38,915 nt of DNA from Rossellomorea vietnamensis (GTDB lineage: Bacteria; Bacillota; Bacilli; Bacillales; Bacillaceae_B): the NCBI RefSeq assembly GCF_008180415.1, contig NZ_VTEI01000003.1:386670-425584 (forward strand). Reading direction: 5' to 3'. The notes beneath the pieces were generated by a model. The model was not told the origin of the DNA and ran no database searches. It saw only the letters and a program-made list of their open reading frames with translations. Both the position numbers and the translations under genes were made by a program. How positions within the stretch are numbered: the first letter of the stretch is position 1; the number at the start of each line of letters is the position of its first letter. Of the stretch, positions 16,600 to 26,124 are shown in pieces.

Positions 16600-17509
16600 C
16601 TGGATACATACCTTCCGCACAATCTCAACTCATGTTCCCACATCTCGCTTCTGGATACATATCTCCCTCCCATTCCCCCAACTCATGTATCCACCTACCG
16701 CTTCTGGGTACATATCTCCCTCCCATTCCCCCAACTCATGTATCCACCCACCACCTCTGGATACATATCTCCGGCCAAATCCCTCTACTCATGTATCCAC
16801 CTACCACTTCTGGATACATATCTCCGGCACAATCCCTCTACTCATGTATTCAACTTTCGCTTCTGGATACATATCTCCCTCCCATTCCCCCAACTCATGT
16901 ATCCACCCACCACCTCTGGATACATATCTCCGGCACAATCCCTCTACTCATGTATCCACCTACCGCTTCTGGATACATATCTCCCTCCCATTCCCTCTAC
17001 TCATGTATCCAACTTTCGCTTCTGGATACATATCTCCGACACAAATGCCCAACTCATGTATCCACCTACCGCTTCTGGATACATATCTCCGACACAAATG
17101 CTCAACTCATGTATCCACCTACCACCTCTGGATACATATCTCCCTCCCAATCCCTCTACTCATGTATCCACCTACCGCTTCTGGATACATATCTCCGACA
17201 CAAATGCCCAACTCATGTATCCACCTACCGCTTCTGGATACATATCTCCGACACAAATGCTCTACTCATGTATCCACCTACCGCTTCTGGATACATATCT
17301 CCGACACAATCCCTCTACTCATGTATCCACCTACCGCTTCTGGATACATATCTCCGGCACAAATGCTCTACTTATGTATCCACCTACCGCTTCTGGATAC
17401 ATATCTCCGACACAAATGCCCAACTCATGTATCCACCTACCGCTTCTGGATACATATCTCCGACACAAATGTCCAACTCATGTATCCACCTCTCGCTTCT
17501 GGATACATA
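16600..17509. repeat. 53-bp tandem array with internal inverted repeats (17 full units)
   Basis: CTGGATACAT-type cores start at 16600, 16651, 16704, 16757, 16810, 16863, 16916, 16969, 17022, 17075, 17128, 17181, 17234, 17287, 17340, 17393, 17446 and 17499. After the first (51 bp) the period is exactly 53. Each unit has TGGATACAT, a 20-odd-base variable stretch drawn from a few types, then ATGTATCCA, a perfect 9-bp inverted partner. The 11-base spacer to the next core is usually CCTACCGCTTC. All three plus frames are open because the unit has no plus-strand stop, but no ribosome binding site supports coding. It begins just past the terminator of the Wadjet operon. Confidence 0.95.
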
Positions 17510-17515
17510 TAAAAA

Positions 17516-17550
17516 ACGCACTGCGAATTCAAAATGAATTCACAGTGCGT
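17516..17550 (-). terminator. Terminator of the jetABCD operon
   Basis: Stem ACGCACTGcGAATTC / GAATTCaCAGTGCGT with loop AAAAT. On the minus strand it is followed by TTTTTT (17511-17516). It lies about 80 bp after the jetD stop and seven bases before the 53-bp array. Confidence 0.85.
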
Positions 17551-17631
17551 ATTCATAGATGTTTTGAGTGTTTGCACCTCTAAAGTAAAACCGTCAGCCT
17601 GCAAGCCGGGGTGCTCAAAATCCTCCTAAGT

Positions 17632-18906
17632 CTACCCACGCATATCCCGAATCAAATCCTCAATTAGGCCCTCCTGGTATCCAGCCTTCCCCTCATCTTT
17701 CAGCGCAGAAGCAATCGAAGCCAGCTCCGGGCACTTCAGCGAATCCAGTTTCCCGATCCGCGAGGTGATATCTTCCTGGGAAAGGCTTTTACGATAAGAA
17801 TCGGAATCCATTCGCCAAAAGGAGACACTGTCTCTATACCGCAAACCTATTCTATCCGCAATCATCAGGCCTTCTGGATCGAGATCTCCTGAATAGTTGA
17901 GCTTGCAGCCTTCTTCCACGAGATAATCCAGAAGAAGCCACCCGGCTGTCCGGAGCTGCCCATGAGTACAAATTATAGAAGCATCCTTCACTTCATCCAG
18001 TAAGGCTGATGCGACACTGGAATTTTCTACGATCCATACTTCATTTCCAGAAGCTGGCCAGATCCTCTCCAGCCCAAGCAGCTCTCTGACCGGGACATTC
18101 ATAACAGAGCCGCGGGCAACCGAACCTTCCCACGCAGGGTGGATCCCTTTCTCATCCTCCGCCAGGAATCCCCGGCACGTTACGAAACTCCATAAGTCAT
18201 CCTTTAAAAGACCGTGAAACCCTAATAGGTCATTCATTTCTCCTGAACTCTGAGGCGTCCTTCCATCCCATTCACCTCTGCTCACACTTAACACGTACAA
18301 AGCATGAAGAAGAAGTTTTCCAGTTACCCCATTGGTATCAAAAGAGTGCGGATTCCCGGTTATTTTTTGAGCGAAGACAGGCAGCCGGATAAACTCCCCT
18401 TTTTCAGGCAGGCTTTTCAGTGCAGAAGAAACTATTAATAACACCTCCTGCAACCAGATCGGATCCTGCTTGTGCAGACCCCAAATCCATCTGGAATCAG
18501 CAGGCTTCTCCGCCAGCCGCTCCCACCACCACACAGCAGCGGGAGCTTCAGCGGCCAGCGAGGAAAGAAATTTCTTTTCCTCTTTTAGAGTTAACTCGTC
18601 CTCCTCTCTCTTTGTTAAAATGGTCTCCCCGAGTACTTCCTGGAGAAGTTCAACGAAGCTGTACTCCCTGAATGGAGTGAGGGCGAGCTCCCGTTCAAAG
18701 TCGGCAAGCGCCACTTTCCCTTTATCTATCAAGCTCTCGGGTGAAACCCCCATAAATCCCGCTACCGATAATAGTTCCTCATCAGAAAATCCATCCAGCT
18801 TCACCGCTCCGGATACTCTTCCCAAGGAACGATATTTTTGTTTAAACAGAGCGAAAAGTTTCAGGAAGCCTGATTCCTCTTTAAAAATTTTTAATGAAGG
18901 TGTCAA
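17632..18906 (-). CDS. jetD: Wadjet nuclease subunit JetD (DUF2399, Toprim-like)
   Basis: Predicted 424 residues. The C-terminal half carries a Toprim-type metal site: glutamate in WIVENSSV (Glu294) and the DxD pair in SGDLDPEGLMIADR (Asp341, Asp343), as in topoisomerase VI A-like nucleases. The N-terminal part (about 1-280) is the TIGR02679-type arm region. In Wadjet, the SMC motor extrudes circular DNA and JetD cleaves it, which protects cells from plasmids. The start is TTG, overlapping the jetC stop as TTGA. Last gene of the operon; a terminator follows at 17516-17550. All key residues are present, so the nuclease should be active. Confidence 0.9.
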   Translation of the reverse strand: MTPSLKIFKEESGFLKLFALFKQKYRSLGRVSGAVKLDGFSDEELLSVAGFMGVSPESLIDKGKVALADFERELALTPFREYSFVELLQEVLGETILTKREEDELTLKEEKKFLSSLAAEAPAAVWWWERLAEKPADSRWIWGLHKQDPIWLQEVLLIVSSALKSLPEKGEFIRLPVFAQKITGNPHSFDTNGVTGKLLLHALYVLSVSRGEWDGRTPQSSGEMNDLLGFHGLLKDDLWSFVTCRGFLAEDEKGIHPAWEGSVARGSVMNVPVRELLGLERIWPASGNEVWIVENSSVASALLDEVKDASIICTHGQLRTAGWLLLDYLVEEGCKLNYSGDLDPEGLMIADRIGLRYRDSVSFWRMDSDSYRKSLSQEDITSRIGKLDSLKCPELASIASALKDEGKAGYQEGLIEDLIRDMRG

Positions 18907-21900
18907 TTGATCAGCACTTCCTCATCCTCTTCTGCCTCTTCCTCGATTATGAGATTCCTTTGGTTTCCGTCCCATTCATAACGGATGACGGTTACAAAGT
19001 CAGCATTTTTCGGGCGGACAAGCTCGCTGATCGAGAGTGAGGAAATCGTATCATAATCGCCCCATAAGGCTTGCGAGTTCATAATGTAGTTGAATCCGAG
19101 CTGCTCGACTACTTCGAACATGTCGCGGATATTTTGTTCATCAACACCGGCGAACGCTTCATCCAGCGAGATGATATAGGGTGCCATCTCACCCGCCTCT
19201 TTGTAGCGTGAGTAAGCAGCCGTAAATAATGGGATATACATCGCCATCGCTTTTTCCCCGCCGCTGAATTTGAAGAATGCGTTGTTCGTCAATTCTCTCT
19301 TCGGCTCGTTGACACGCCTGAAGGACAGGACGAAAGTGAACCATTTGCGGTAATCGAGAACCTCTTTCAAAACCTGATGCAGCGTCGATCCCTCATTGCG
19401 AAGCTGAATCAGCTCTTTCGCCTTTTCGATTCTGGATTGAAAATGCTTGGTGATGCGGTTCAGGTCTTCTTCGTTTAAAAATTTGCTGTTGCGCTGAAGT
19501 AGTTTTACCAGGTCGCTCGTGTCCAGCTCATGCTCGGATTCTGCCGTCAGAGGCTTCCAGGCCACGGAGAAAATCAGTCCTGATGAGTTGTCGCGGCTTT
19601 CCATGATGGCGTTCATTTCTTTCACCCACTTCTGGGCCCGCTGAATCCGGTTCCGGAGAATCACACCGACTGTGTTGACCATGATATCCTGGTAAAGCTG
19701 GCGGTCCTGCTCATCCAGCCAGCCGCGCTGGGATTCTAATTCTTTTTCCAAAGAAGAGTGGACAAAATAGGGGCTGACCCGCTGTCCCTGATATTCCATT
19801 TGCACAAGACGGCGGCTTCGGAGCTGCTCCCATTCACTTTTAAAAGGTTCATAGTACTCCCCGAAGTCCTCGCTGAACCAATCCGGACGCTCCTCCTCTT
19901 CGGAATACTCAAACATTCTGTACTCCATCAGATTCTGCTGCTCATTTAAAAAGGTTTTGGTAAGCTGCTCATTTAACTTGGCTCTGTCATGCTTTTCTAA
20001 AACAGCGCCCAGACTAGAGAGAATCGTGGGTGGTTCGGCTTCTTCTCCTGCGATGAAGCCCCGGCTCAGTTCTTTTTTCACGATGGAGCTCCACTCCATG
20101 GACATATTCAGCCAAAAAGCTGTATTTATCCTGGCCGACTCCAATTCCTTTAAGAGTGTATCTCGTGCTGCTCTCTTCTGCGGAAGCACTTCATACAAGT
20201 TACTGATTTGGTCCGTTGTCGTTCTCAGCTCTTCAAGAACTTCGCTGATGCGCTTTCGGATATCGTCGATTCCCTTCAGTTTCATCTGCTCTTCAATCGA
20301 CTGAATTTCGGCTTTTAAGGTAGAAAGCTTGGATTCTGCACTATTTTGCTCGCCGCGAATCTCATCCAGCTCTTCCTCCGCTTCTTCCATTCGCAGGGAA
20401 AGGGCCTTGATTTGTTTGGAGATGTAGAGGCACTTTTGGGAAACATTCTCCAATTTATAAAGATAGGTCCGATAGCTTCTTGACGCCTCCAATGCTCGTG
20501 CAAGAGTTTCCATATCCAGCTTCAGGTTTAGGGAGCTGCCTTGGCCATGCAATTCCAGCTTGGTTCTCTGCATATCTTGAAGAACTTCTTTCCAGCGCCC
20601 CTCAAGTTTCAGCAGGTGCTGCTTTTCCTGAAGAATGGCTCGCTGATTGGTTTCGATGCTTTGATGAAGTTCACTAAGTTCCTTATCAGATGGAATGGTG
20701 GTTTTCCAACCCTCTGCTTCTTGTAGAGCTTCTTCACAGTCCATCACCGTTCGTTCCCATTGCTGCAGTTCTCCCTTCAGCAGGACCAGCTGCTCTCCCC
20801 ACTCTGAAATCTTCTGCTGCTTGTATCTCTTCTGTGAAGTTCTGCCGATATATTTGGAGGGCCCTTCCTCTGGTGCATGGCCTTCGAGAAAGCCAATCGC
20901 ATAGGCTCCATCGAGATCGATACGGAAGCCGTTTTCCTGTTCATCAAGGGAAATGCTTCTTAACACCTCGTCAACAAGGGATTTAGATATCTCGTCACTT
21001 TCATCCACATCTGGATACAAATAATCGGCGAGCGTGTGGCCGAGAACAAGCGGCTCCGCCCGGATGAAGCGGTCGTGAACGGGATTTGATTTTTCTTCCG
21101 TGATCAAGCTGTCCAGCAGCCCAGCATGCATGAGGGCAGACTCCAGCCGTTCTTTTTGTTCTTCAGTAACATGGTCCTCAAACTCAACTGCTGCATAAAA
21201 CGGGAGGAATGGTACGCCCTTTTCCCTCAATTCATTGCGGGCTTTCTCTGTATCAGGATGGCGGTCAGGATTTGGCATTTTTAAGTTTTTCCAATAGTGA
21301 AGCTGGTTCTCCGCCTCTTCTATTTCCCTCTTCTTCTCCGTCTGCCTTTGGCGGGCCAGACTCATTTCCGCTTTCACTTCAGCTGTATAATCACTAATGC
21401 CTGACAGGAGCATTTCCCGGATATCTTCATAGCGGTTCGCTTCATAAAGCCCCTGCAAAGAACGGGCGATTTCCTGCTGCTGTTCTTCTGAATAGCTTAC
21501 TTCCGAATGGCGCCCAATCCATGAAAACACGGCATGCTGGAGGCTGGCTTTCTGTTCAGTGAACCACTGCCTAAGATGATCCTGTTCTTTTTGCAATCCA
21601 TCGATTTCCTGCTTTTTTTCGGAAGATTCCTTTTGCAGACGGTCGTGGTCGACACTCAAGCTCTCCAGTTTTTCCGCAAGCTTTCCAAGGGATGACAAGA
21701 GACTTTCATGCTGCCCGGACTCTTTCGACCAGACGGCGAAATCAAATTCTTCCCTGGAATGTCTTTGGAAATCAGCGGCATTGACAGCGTGCTGGCTGAA
21801 TGCGGCCTCTTCTCCGTCGACCTCCAGTTCTCCCATCAATTCGCCGACCATCTGCTCCTGCCTGCTTAATTCCGCTTCGTCGCTTTCTCGCTGCTTCCAG

Positions 21901-23015
21901 TCGGCATTGAGCTTCTCTTTCTTTCTGTCCCACTTCTCCTGCAGATCATGAAGATTCTTATTCCACTTGCCTGCCTCGTCCTTCATCCTCGCTTTATCTT
22001 CTTCGAGCTTCCATACTTCATGCTTTTGCAGGCGGCCTTTTTCAGACTCGGCGAGTTCCCGCTTCTGCAGTGCTTGCTTTTGGTTCTCTTCCAAACGAAA
22101 GATTTCCTCACTGAGATTGTCCTCTTCTTTTTCCAGCGCCTGTGCCTTTTCCTCTCCCTTGGCATGGCGCTCTTGAGACACCTGCCACTGCTTCGCTCTT
22201 TCTGCCAAGATATATTGATTGTACAGATGGTATTGAGCGGTCAGCTTTTGACTCGAATCAAACTCCCGCTCTAACTGTTCCAACTGCTGCTGTGTCTGAT
22301 CCATGTTTTCGATCGTGTCGGACAGGTGGCGGAGTTCATCATCTGTCAAAGGCGGAAGAGCGGATTCGAGAATCTCGTAAATGACGGTCGGCTTGAAATC
22401 CTTGGAGAGCTTCGGGCTCCGCAATTGAATCAGAAGCTTAATTAAATCCTCATACGCTTCCACTGATTGAAATCCGAACACATGCTTATTGACCAAGTCC
22501 ATGTATTCCCGCTGCGTATGGACAACATAGCCCCCGTCTCCTATGCGGTTTTCCAACTCTTTTGCTGAAAAAGGCACCCTGTCACCAAGATGGATCTGTG
22601 AAAGATGAAAGTCCTTCCCGATACGGCGGTTATCCGTCAGGAGGAAATACCACGACTTAATGCCTTTATTCCGCTTCGCCTGCATGCCAATCCCTGTTGT
22701 TATATACTGATCCGTTCCACGCTTCTTGTATTCTATGAATAAATACCCTGTCCGCTCATCGCGGTTCACGACTTCCTTTTCGCCGAGCAGGTAGTCTTCC
22801 ATCTTTCTCGCTTTAGAACCGAATGGATCCAGTCTGTCAGGCGATTTCTTTCCATCCAGCAGGACCGGAAGAAAACTCTGCATCGTCACCGATTTCCCAG
22901 ATCCATTCGTTCCTCTCAAAAGGAGCTTGCCTTCCGAGAATTGAAAGATCTCCTCATCGTAATACCAGAAGTTCAGCAGCCCCGCTCTGTTCATCATCCA
23001 TTGTGTGTCCGTCAT
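18903..23015 (-). CDS. jetC: Wadjet SMC ATPase JetC (MukB/MksB-like)
   Basis: Predicted 1370 residues, normal for this subunit (TIGR02680 type). Walker A GTNGSGKS is at 35-42 in LLLRGTNGSGKSVTMQSFLP. Long coiled coils occupy about 280-520 and 730-960, around a hinge near 600-700. The ABC signature FSGGEK is at 1250-1255 and Walker B YIISLDEAFAGVDEQ at 1280 onward. An acidic tail ends the protein. It is the DNA-translocating, loop-extruding motor of the complex. The start at 23015 overlaps the jetB stop by 4 bp (ATGA). No frameshift over more than 4 kb, which indicates that the system is maintained. Confidence 0.95.
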   Translation of the reverse strand: MTDTQWMMNRAGLLNFWYYDEEIFQFSEGKLLLRGTNGSGKSVTMQSFLPVLLDGKKSPDRLDPFGSKARKMEDYLLGEKEVVNRDERTGYLFIEYKKRGTDQYITTGIGMQAKRNKGIKSWYFLLTDNRRIGKDFHLSQIHLGDRVPFSAKELENRIGDGGYVVHTQREYMDLVNKHVFGFQSVEAYEDLIKLLIQLRSPKLSKDFKPTVIYEILESALPPLTDDELRHLSDTIENMDQTQQQLEQLEREFDSSQKLTAQYHLYNQYILAERAKQWQVSQERHAKGEEKAQALEKEEDNLSEEIFRLEENQKQALQKRELAESEKGRLQKHEVWKLEEDKARMKDEAGKWNKNLHDLQEKWDRKKEKLNADWKQRESDEAELSRQEQMVGELMGELEVDGEEAAFSQHAVNAADFQRHSREEFDFAVWSKESGQHESLLSSLGKLAEKLESLSVDHDRLQKESSEKKQEIDGLQKEQDHLRQWFTEQKASLQHAVFSWIGRHSEVSYSEEQQQEIARSLQGLYEANRYEDIREMLLSGISDYTAEVKAEMSLARQRQTEKKREIEEAENQLHYWKNLKMPNPDRHPDTEKARNELREKGVPFLPFYAAVEFEDHVTEEQKERLESALMHAGLLDSLITEEKSNPVHDRFIRAEPLVLGHTLADYLYPDVDESDEISKSLVDEVLRSISLDEQENGFRIDLDGAYAIGFLEGHAPEEGPSKYIGRTSQKRYKQQKISEWGEQLVLLKGELQQWERTVMDCEEALQEAEGWKTTIPSDKELSELHQSIETNQRAILQEKQHLLKLEGRWKEVLQDMQRTKLELHGQGSSLNLKLDMETLARALEASRSYRTYLYKLENVSQKCLYISKQIKALSLRMEEAEEELDEIRGEQNSAESKLSTLKAEIQSIEEQMKLKGIDDIRKRISEVLEELRTTTDQISNLYEVLPQKRAARDTLLKELESARINTAFWLNMSMEWSSIVKKELSRGFIAGEEAEPPTILSSLGAVLEKHDRAKLNEQLTKTFLNEQQNLMEYRMFEYSEEEERPDWFSEDFGEYYEPFKSEWEQLRSRRLVQMEYQGQRVSPYFVHSSLEKELESQRGWLDEQDRQLYQDIMVNTVGVILRNRIQRAQKWVKEMNAIMESRDNSSGLIFSVAWKPLTAESEHELDTSDLVKLLQRNSKFLNEEDLNRITKHFQSRIEKAKELIQLRNEGSTLHQVLKEVLDYRKWFTFVLSFRRVNEPKRELTNNAFFKFSGGEKAMAMYIPLFTAAYSRYKEAGEMAPYIISLDEAFAGVDEQNIRDMFEVVEQLGFNYIMNSQALWGDYDTISSLSISELVRPKNADFVTVIRYEWDGNQRNLIIEEEAEEDEEVLIN

Positions 23016-24175
23016 TCCCTCTCTCCCCCTCTGTCAAAATCTGCAGGATATTCTCCAGCGATGACACCAAGCAGCGGCTTTATTTTGATCAAGCCTGTTT
23101 CTTCGTCTTCTTCGGCCATCATCCAGTCCTTCATCGATATCATTAACTCCGCCGCAATGCCGCTGGAGTTTTTTTCTCTAAAAAATTTCGACCATCCGTG
23201 CCCATAGGCCTCCCTCAACTCATCGATGGCCTGCTCAAACTCACTCTTTGTAAAAATGATCTCCCCGTTTTCAGCAGGCGTGTATCGCTCCCGCTGCCCG
23301 TGGATCTCTTTTGACAGCTGAAGAAGCAGGTCAGAGGACGCTTTCGTATCAGGGTACAGATTATGGTACTGCCTGCTTTCGGCAGAGGACAGGAACGCTG
23401 TATTTTTATAAACATGCAGCTGGTAATCGCTGTGTTTGTCAATGTCTTCACTGAGCCGGTTCCGGAAATTGCGGATGTACAGAAAGTCGGGATCCTGCTG
23501 GTCCTGGCGGTGGATGCCAGGGGAAAAGAAGAGCTTTCGATAGACTCTCTTACGCCGCTCATCTTCCTGATTCAGCTTCCAATCTTCCTTCAGCAGTTCT
23601 TCCCAATGCGTATAGGCCGCAAAATCGTCCGGATAGGTCCTCATGAAGTACCGGCTGTAGGTGGTTGCTTCATATAGAACCTCCTGCTCTTCGTTATGAT
23701 CAAAGCGGGAGATATCTCCGTCAATCGTGCGGATCAGCTGAAAATTCATCAGCACCTTCACCGCCCTGATTAGTGACTTCCGGTGGGTAAAGAGCGTCCA
23801 ATCCAGTGGAAAATCTCCCGGGTAATCACTTTGGATTTCCTGGCAGATCTCCGACAGCAGAAACTGCTCATCGACTGCTTTTCCCTCTAAAAAGGAGAGC
23901 GCACAGCAGAAGATCGCATAGTCCATTGGCTCCTGAAATTCCTGGATGCCCATCCACCTCTCCGGTTCAGCAGGTATTTTCTCCAGCTTGATAAAATGCT
24001 GGTGCACAATCAGCCGCAGTCCGAATTTATCACCGATATACCGGCGCAGCACTTTTTCCCGCTCCCTAATGAGCTGATACCATTCAGGCTGCTCAGACCT
24101 CAGGATCCAGTAATGATGAAAAAGAAGATCCATGCCCTGGATGGCCTTTTCGTCAAAAATCTGTGTCTGCTCCAC
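23012..24175 (-). CDS. jetB: Wadjet subunit JetB (DUF2398, KITE/MksE-like)
   Basis: Predicted 387 residues of the TIGR02678/DUF2398 type, a winged-helix protein that in SMC complexes binds the kleisin. Recognisable stretches are YWILRSEQPEWYQLIREREK (about 22-41), MDYAIFCCALSFLE and FPLDWTLFTHRKSLIRAVKV. The start is GTG at 24175, immediately after the TAA of jetA with no spacer, so it is likely to be translated by coupling. Positional order A-B-C-D agrees with characterised systems. Confidence 0.88.
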   Translation of the reverse strand: MEQTQIFDEKAIQGMDLLFHHYWILRSEQPEWYQLIREREKVLRRYIGDKFGLRLIVHQHFIKLEKIPAEPERWMGIQEFQEPMDYAIFCCALSFLEGKAVDEQFLLSEICQEIQSDYPGDFPLDWTLFTHRKSLIRAVKVLMNFQLIRTIDGDISRFDHNEEQEVLYEATTYSRYFMRTYPDDFAAYTHWEELLKEDWKLNQEDERRKRVYRKLFFSPGIHRQDQQDPDFLYIRNFRNRLSEDIDKHSDYQLHVYKNTAFLSSAESRQYHNLYPDTKASSDLLLQLSKEIHGQRERYTPAENGEIIFTKSEFEQAIDELREAYGHGWSKFFREKNSSGIAAELMISMKDWMMAEEDEETGLIKIKPLLGVIAGEYPADFDRGGERE

Positions 24176-25669
24176 TTATTTCACCCCTTCTTTTTTCAAG
24201 TGAAAAATCGCGTTCGGCATGGATAGCTTTCCGTCCTCAGCTTGTAACGTAATCATCTTGTTCTTATCCAGCTTTACTTCCACCGTCAGGCCGTAATCCG
24301 TTTTCACTTTTCTGTTTTTCGAAGCCATCGATTTTCCAATCCAGCTCAGTAAAATTTTGCGGATGAATGGCTCAACCGTCCCAATCGAGGACAGTTCAAT
24401 GACACCTTTATTCATGTACTTTTCAATCAGCTGTTTTTCATGTTTTCGTTCTTCTAAATAGTGCTGCCGCTGTTTCTGTTTCTTTTCTTCATTAGAATCG
24501 AAGCCGCCGGGCTTGGTTTTTTCCCTGTAACGGATCGTCCTTGGCTTGATCGTCCGAAGTACAGGCTCTTCATCCCACGTATCTGAGTGAAGGTTATCGG
24601 TTGTGCCTTCCTGAAGGGACAGATGCTGGATGGTCATGGAGCCGAACACGACAGAGGAAAGCCGGTGAGATTCATCAATTCCGCTGCTTTCCTTAAACCA
24701 GTTCGCTAAATGGAGATAATCGCGCTTCCGGCTCCGGAAATGCTGCTGCCTCTCTCCGATTCTCTGAACATACCTCGTCATCCGGCGGATCATTTCATTC
24801 GTCTGCCACTGCAATACTTCCAATTCGCTTCGCTGAGAGCCTGATCCCAGGAACCAGCGGCACAGTGAATCCCAATAACCTTCATATTCTGACAGCCAGT
24901 CCTCTGATGACGAAGACAAGTCCTCAAGACGCGGAATCGATTGGCGGTGCTCGATCAGCTTTTGAAAAAAAACTTTCAGCTTGTCCCCGCTCAAGCTGTT
25001 CAACCGCTCCTGGATTTGCAAGGACGTTTTTTGAAGAGAAACTATGAAATCTCTTAAATAAGTAGTGAACTGATTTTTATAAATAAGAAAAGCCTCGGTC
25101 TGCATCCGCTGGTCTGTCTGTTCACTATTAATATAAGCTATGTAATCAGCCGTGCTCGTACGGATGCTTTGAAAATAGCGGAAAACATCCTCCCAAACCC
25201 GCATATATTCTTCTGGTGTTTTGGACAGGCTTTGATCCACTTCCTTCTCCAAGATAGAGAGCGATTGCAGCAGACGGTCAAACTGCGAACGTTCAAGCGA
25301 ACCTTGAAAAGAATCACCAATCTTCTCGAGGCCTGACAGCATCCTCTCGATTTCCACCGTATACGGGGTACACTGATAACGAAAACGCTTCTTCTTATAC
25401 TCCTCAACCGTCTTGGCGTTCGTCATATCCTGCCGCGCAATCAAGTTATTCCACTTCACCAGCTGTGCAAGCTGCTGATGAAGCTGCTCCTCGCTGTAAT
25501 CCGGAAAAAAAGGAACCGACTTCATATACTCCAAGATCTCTTCAGGCGCAATATAATCTCTCATCTGCTCATGCTGCCCATAAAAATACCGTAAAATCGT
25601 CCGATAATGCGGAGCCGAATCTGCCGTAAGATAACTCGCCTCCACGATTCTCTTCAACGTAACATCCAT
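24176..25669 (-). CDS. jetA: Wadjet subunit JetA (DUF2397, kleisin/MksF-like)
   Basis: Predicted 497 residues of the TIGR02677/DUF2397 type. The N-terminal winged helix (LKRIVEASYLTADSAPHYRT) is followed by a helical middle region (about 110-400) and a C-terminal winged helix, as expected for a kleisin that bridges the SMC heads. I start it at ATG 25669 because AAGGAGGGG lies ten bases upstream; an in-frame TTG at 25693 precedes that site and is unlikely. A possible -10 element TACAAT lies at 25708-25713 on the minus strand with no good -35. The DUF2397/2398/2399 quartet corresponds, as I recall, to Wadjet type II rather than the DUF3375-type I. Confidence 0.88.
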   Translation of the reverse strand: MDVTLKRIVEASYLTADSAPHYRTILRYFYGQHEQMRDYIAPEEILEYMKSVPFFPDYSEEQLHQQLAQLVKWNNLIARQDMTNAKTVEEYKKKRFRYQCTPYTVEIERMLSGLEKIGDSFQGSLERSQFDRLLQSLSILEKEVDQSLSKTPEEYMRVWEDVFRYFQSIRTSTADYIAYINSEQTDQRMQTEAFLIYKNQFTTYLRDFIVSLQKTSLQIQERLNSLSGDKLKVFFQKLIEHRQSIPRLEDLSSSSEDWLSEYEGYWDSLCRWFLGSGSQRSELEVLQWQTNEMIRRMTRYVQRIGERQQHFRSRKRDYLHLANWFKESSGIDESHRLSSVVFGSMTIQHLSLQEGTTDNLHSDTWDEEPVLRTIKPRTIRYREKTKPGGFDSNEEKKQKQRQHYLEERKHEKQLIEKYMNKGVIELSSIGTVEPFIRKILLSWIGKSMASKNRKVKTDYGLTVEVKLDKNKMITLQAEDGKLSMPNAIFHLKKEGVK

Positions 25670-25833
25670 CCCAGACACCCCTCCTTCTATCAAGCTCTAT
25701 TACTCCTATTGTACTAGAAATGTGCTTCCATTTGGAGACGGTATTCATTGGATTTCTTGGTGATAGTCCCCTTCCGGAATTTGTCGAACCGCCAAACGTA
25801 TTGCTAGAGTAGAAAATTTGAAGGGAGAGAGAG

Positions 25834-26052
25834 GTGGGCAGGAAAAAGAAACGCAGACAAAAAGAGGAAGAAGCAAAGGATTCTGGTGCACGGGAATTTC
25901 ATTGCAATCGCTGTGATCTTAAATTTGAAGTCGAGTGGGAAGACATTTTTATGATTCAGGAACTCACCCACGGATATGTCGGATTCCATATTAATGATAC
26001 TTTTATTTCGTGCCCGCAATGTGATGAGATAGTGGAAGAAGAGGAGTTTTAA
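25834..26052 (+). CDS. Small zinc-ribbon protein next to the Wadjet operon
   Basis: Predicted 72 residues. A basic start (GRKKKRRQKEEEAKD) is followed by two CxxC pairs, CNRC at about 25-28 and CPQC at about 62-65, separated by 33 residues that include WEDIFMIQELTHGYVGFHIN; this is a single zinc ribbon. The start is GTG at 25834, with GGAGAG a few bases upstream. It is divergent from jetA (165 bp apart). The acidic C-terminus ends EIVEEEEF. Function unknown; small zinc ribbons commonly bind nucleic acid or a protein partner. It could be an unrelated neighbour. Confidence 0.65.
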   Translation: MGRKKKRRQKEEEAKDSGAREFHCNRCDLKFEVEWEDIFMIQELTHGYVGFHINDTFISCPQCDEIVEEEEF

Positions 26053-26124
26053 TTTTTCGAGGCATACTTCACACCCTTCACCAGCAGTTGCGATTGCCCC
26101 TGGATGAGAATAGAATAGTAAACA

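Noticed and set aside
16600..17509. CRISPR array
   Set aside because: The intervening stretches are not unique spacers but a few recurring variants, the conserved cores are only about 9-12 bp on each side, and there are no cas genes.
16574..17583. Three long overlapping plus-strand reading frames of about 280-310 codons
   Set aside because: They exist only because the 53-bp unit has no plus-strand stop in any frame; no ribosome binding site, and the same peptides cycle through all three frames.
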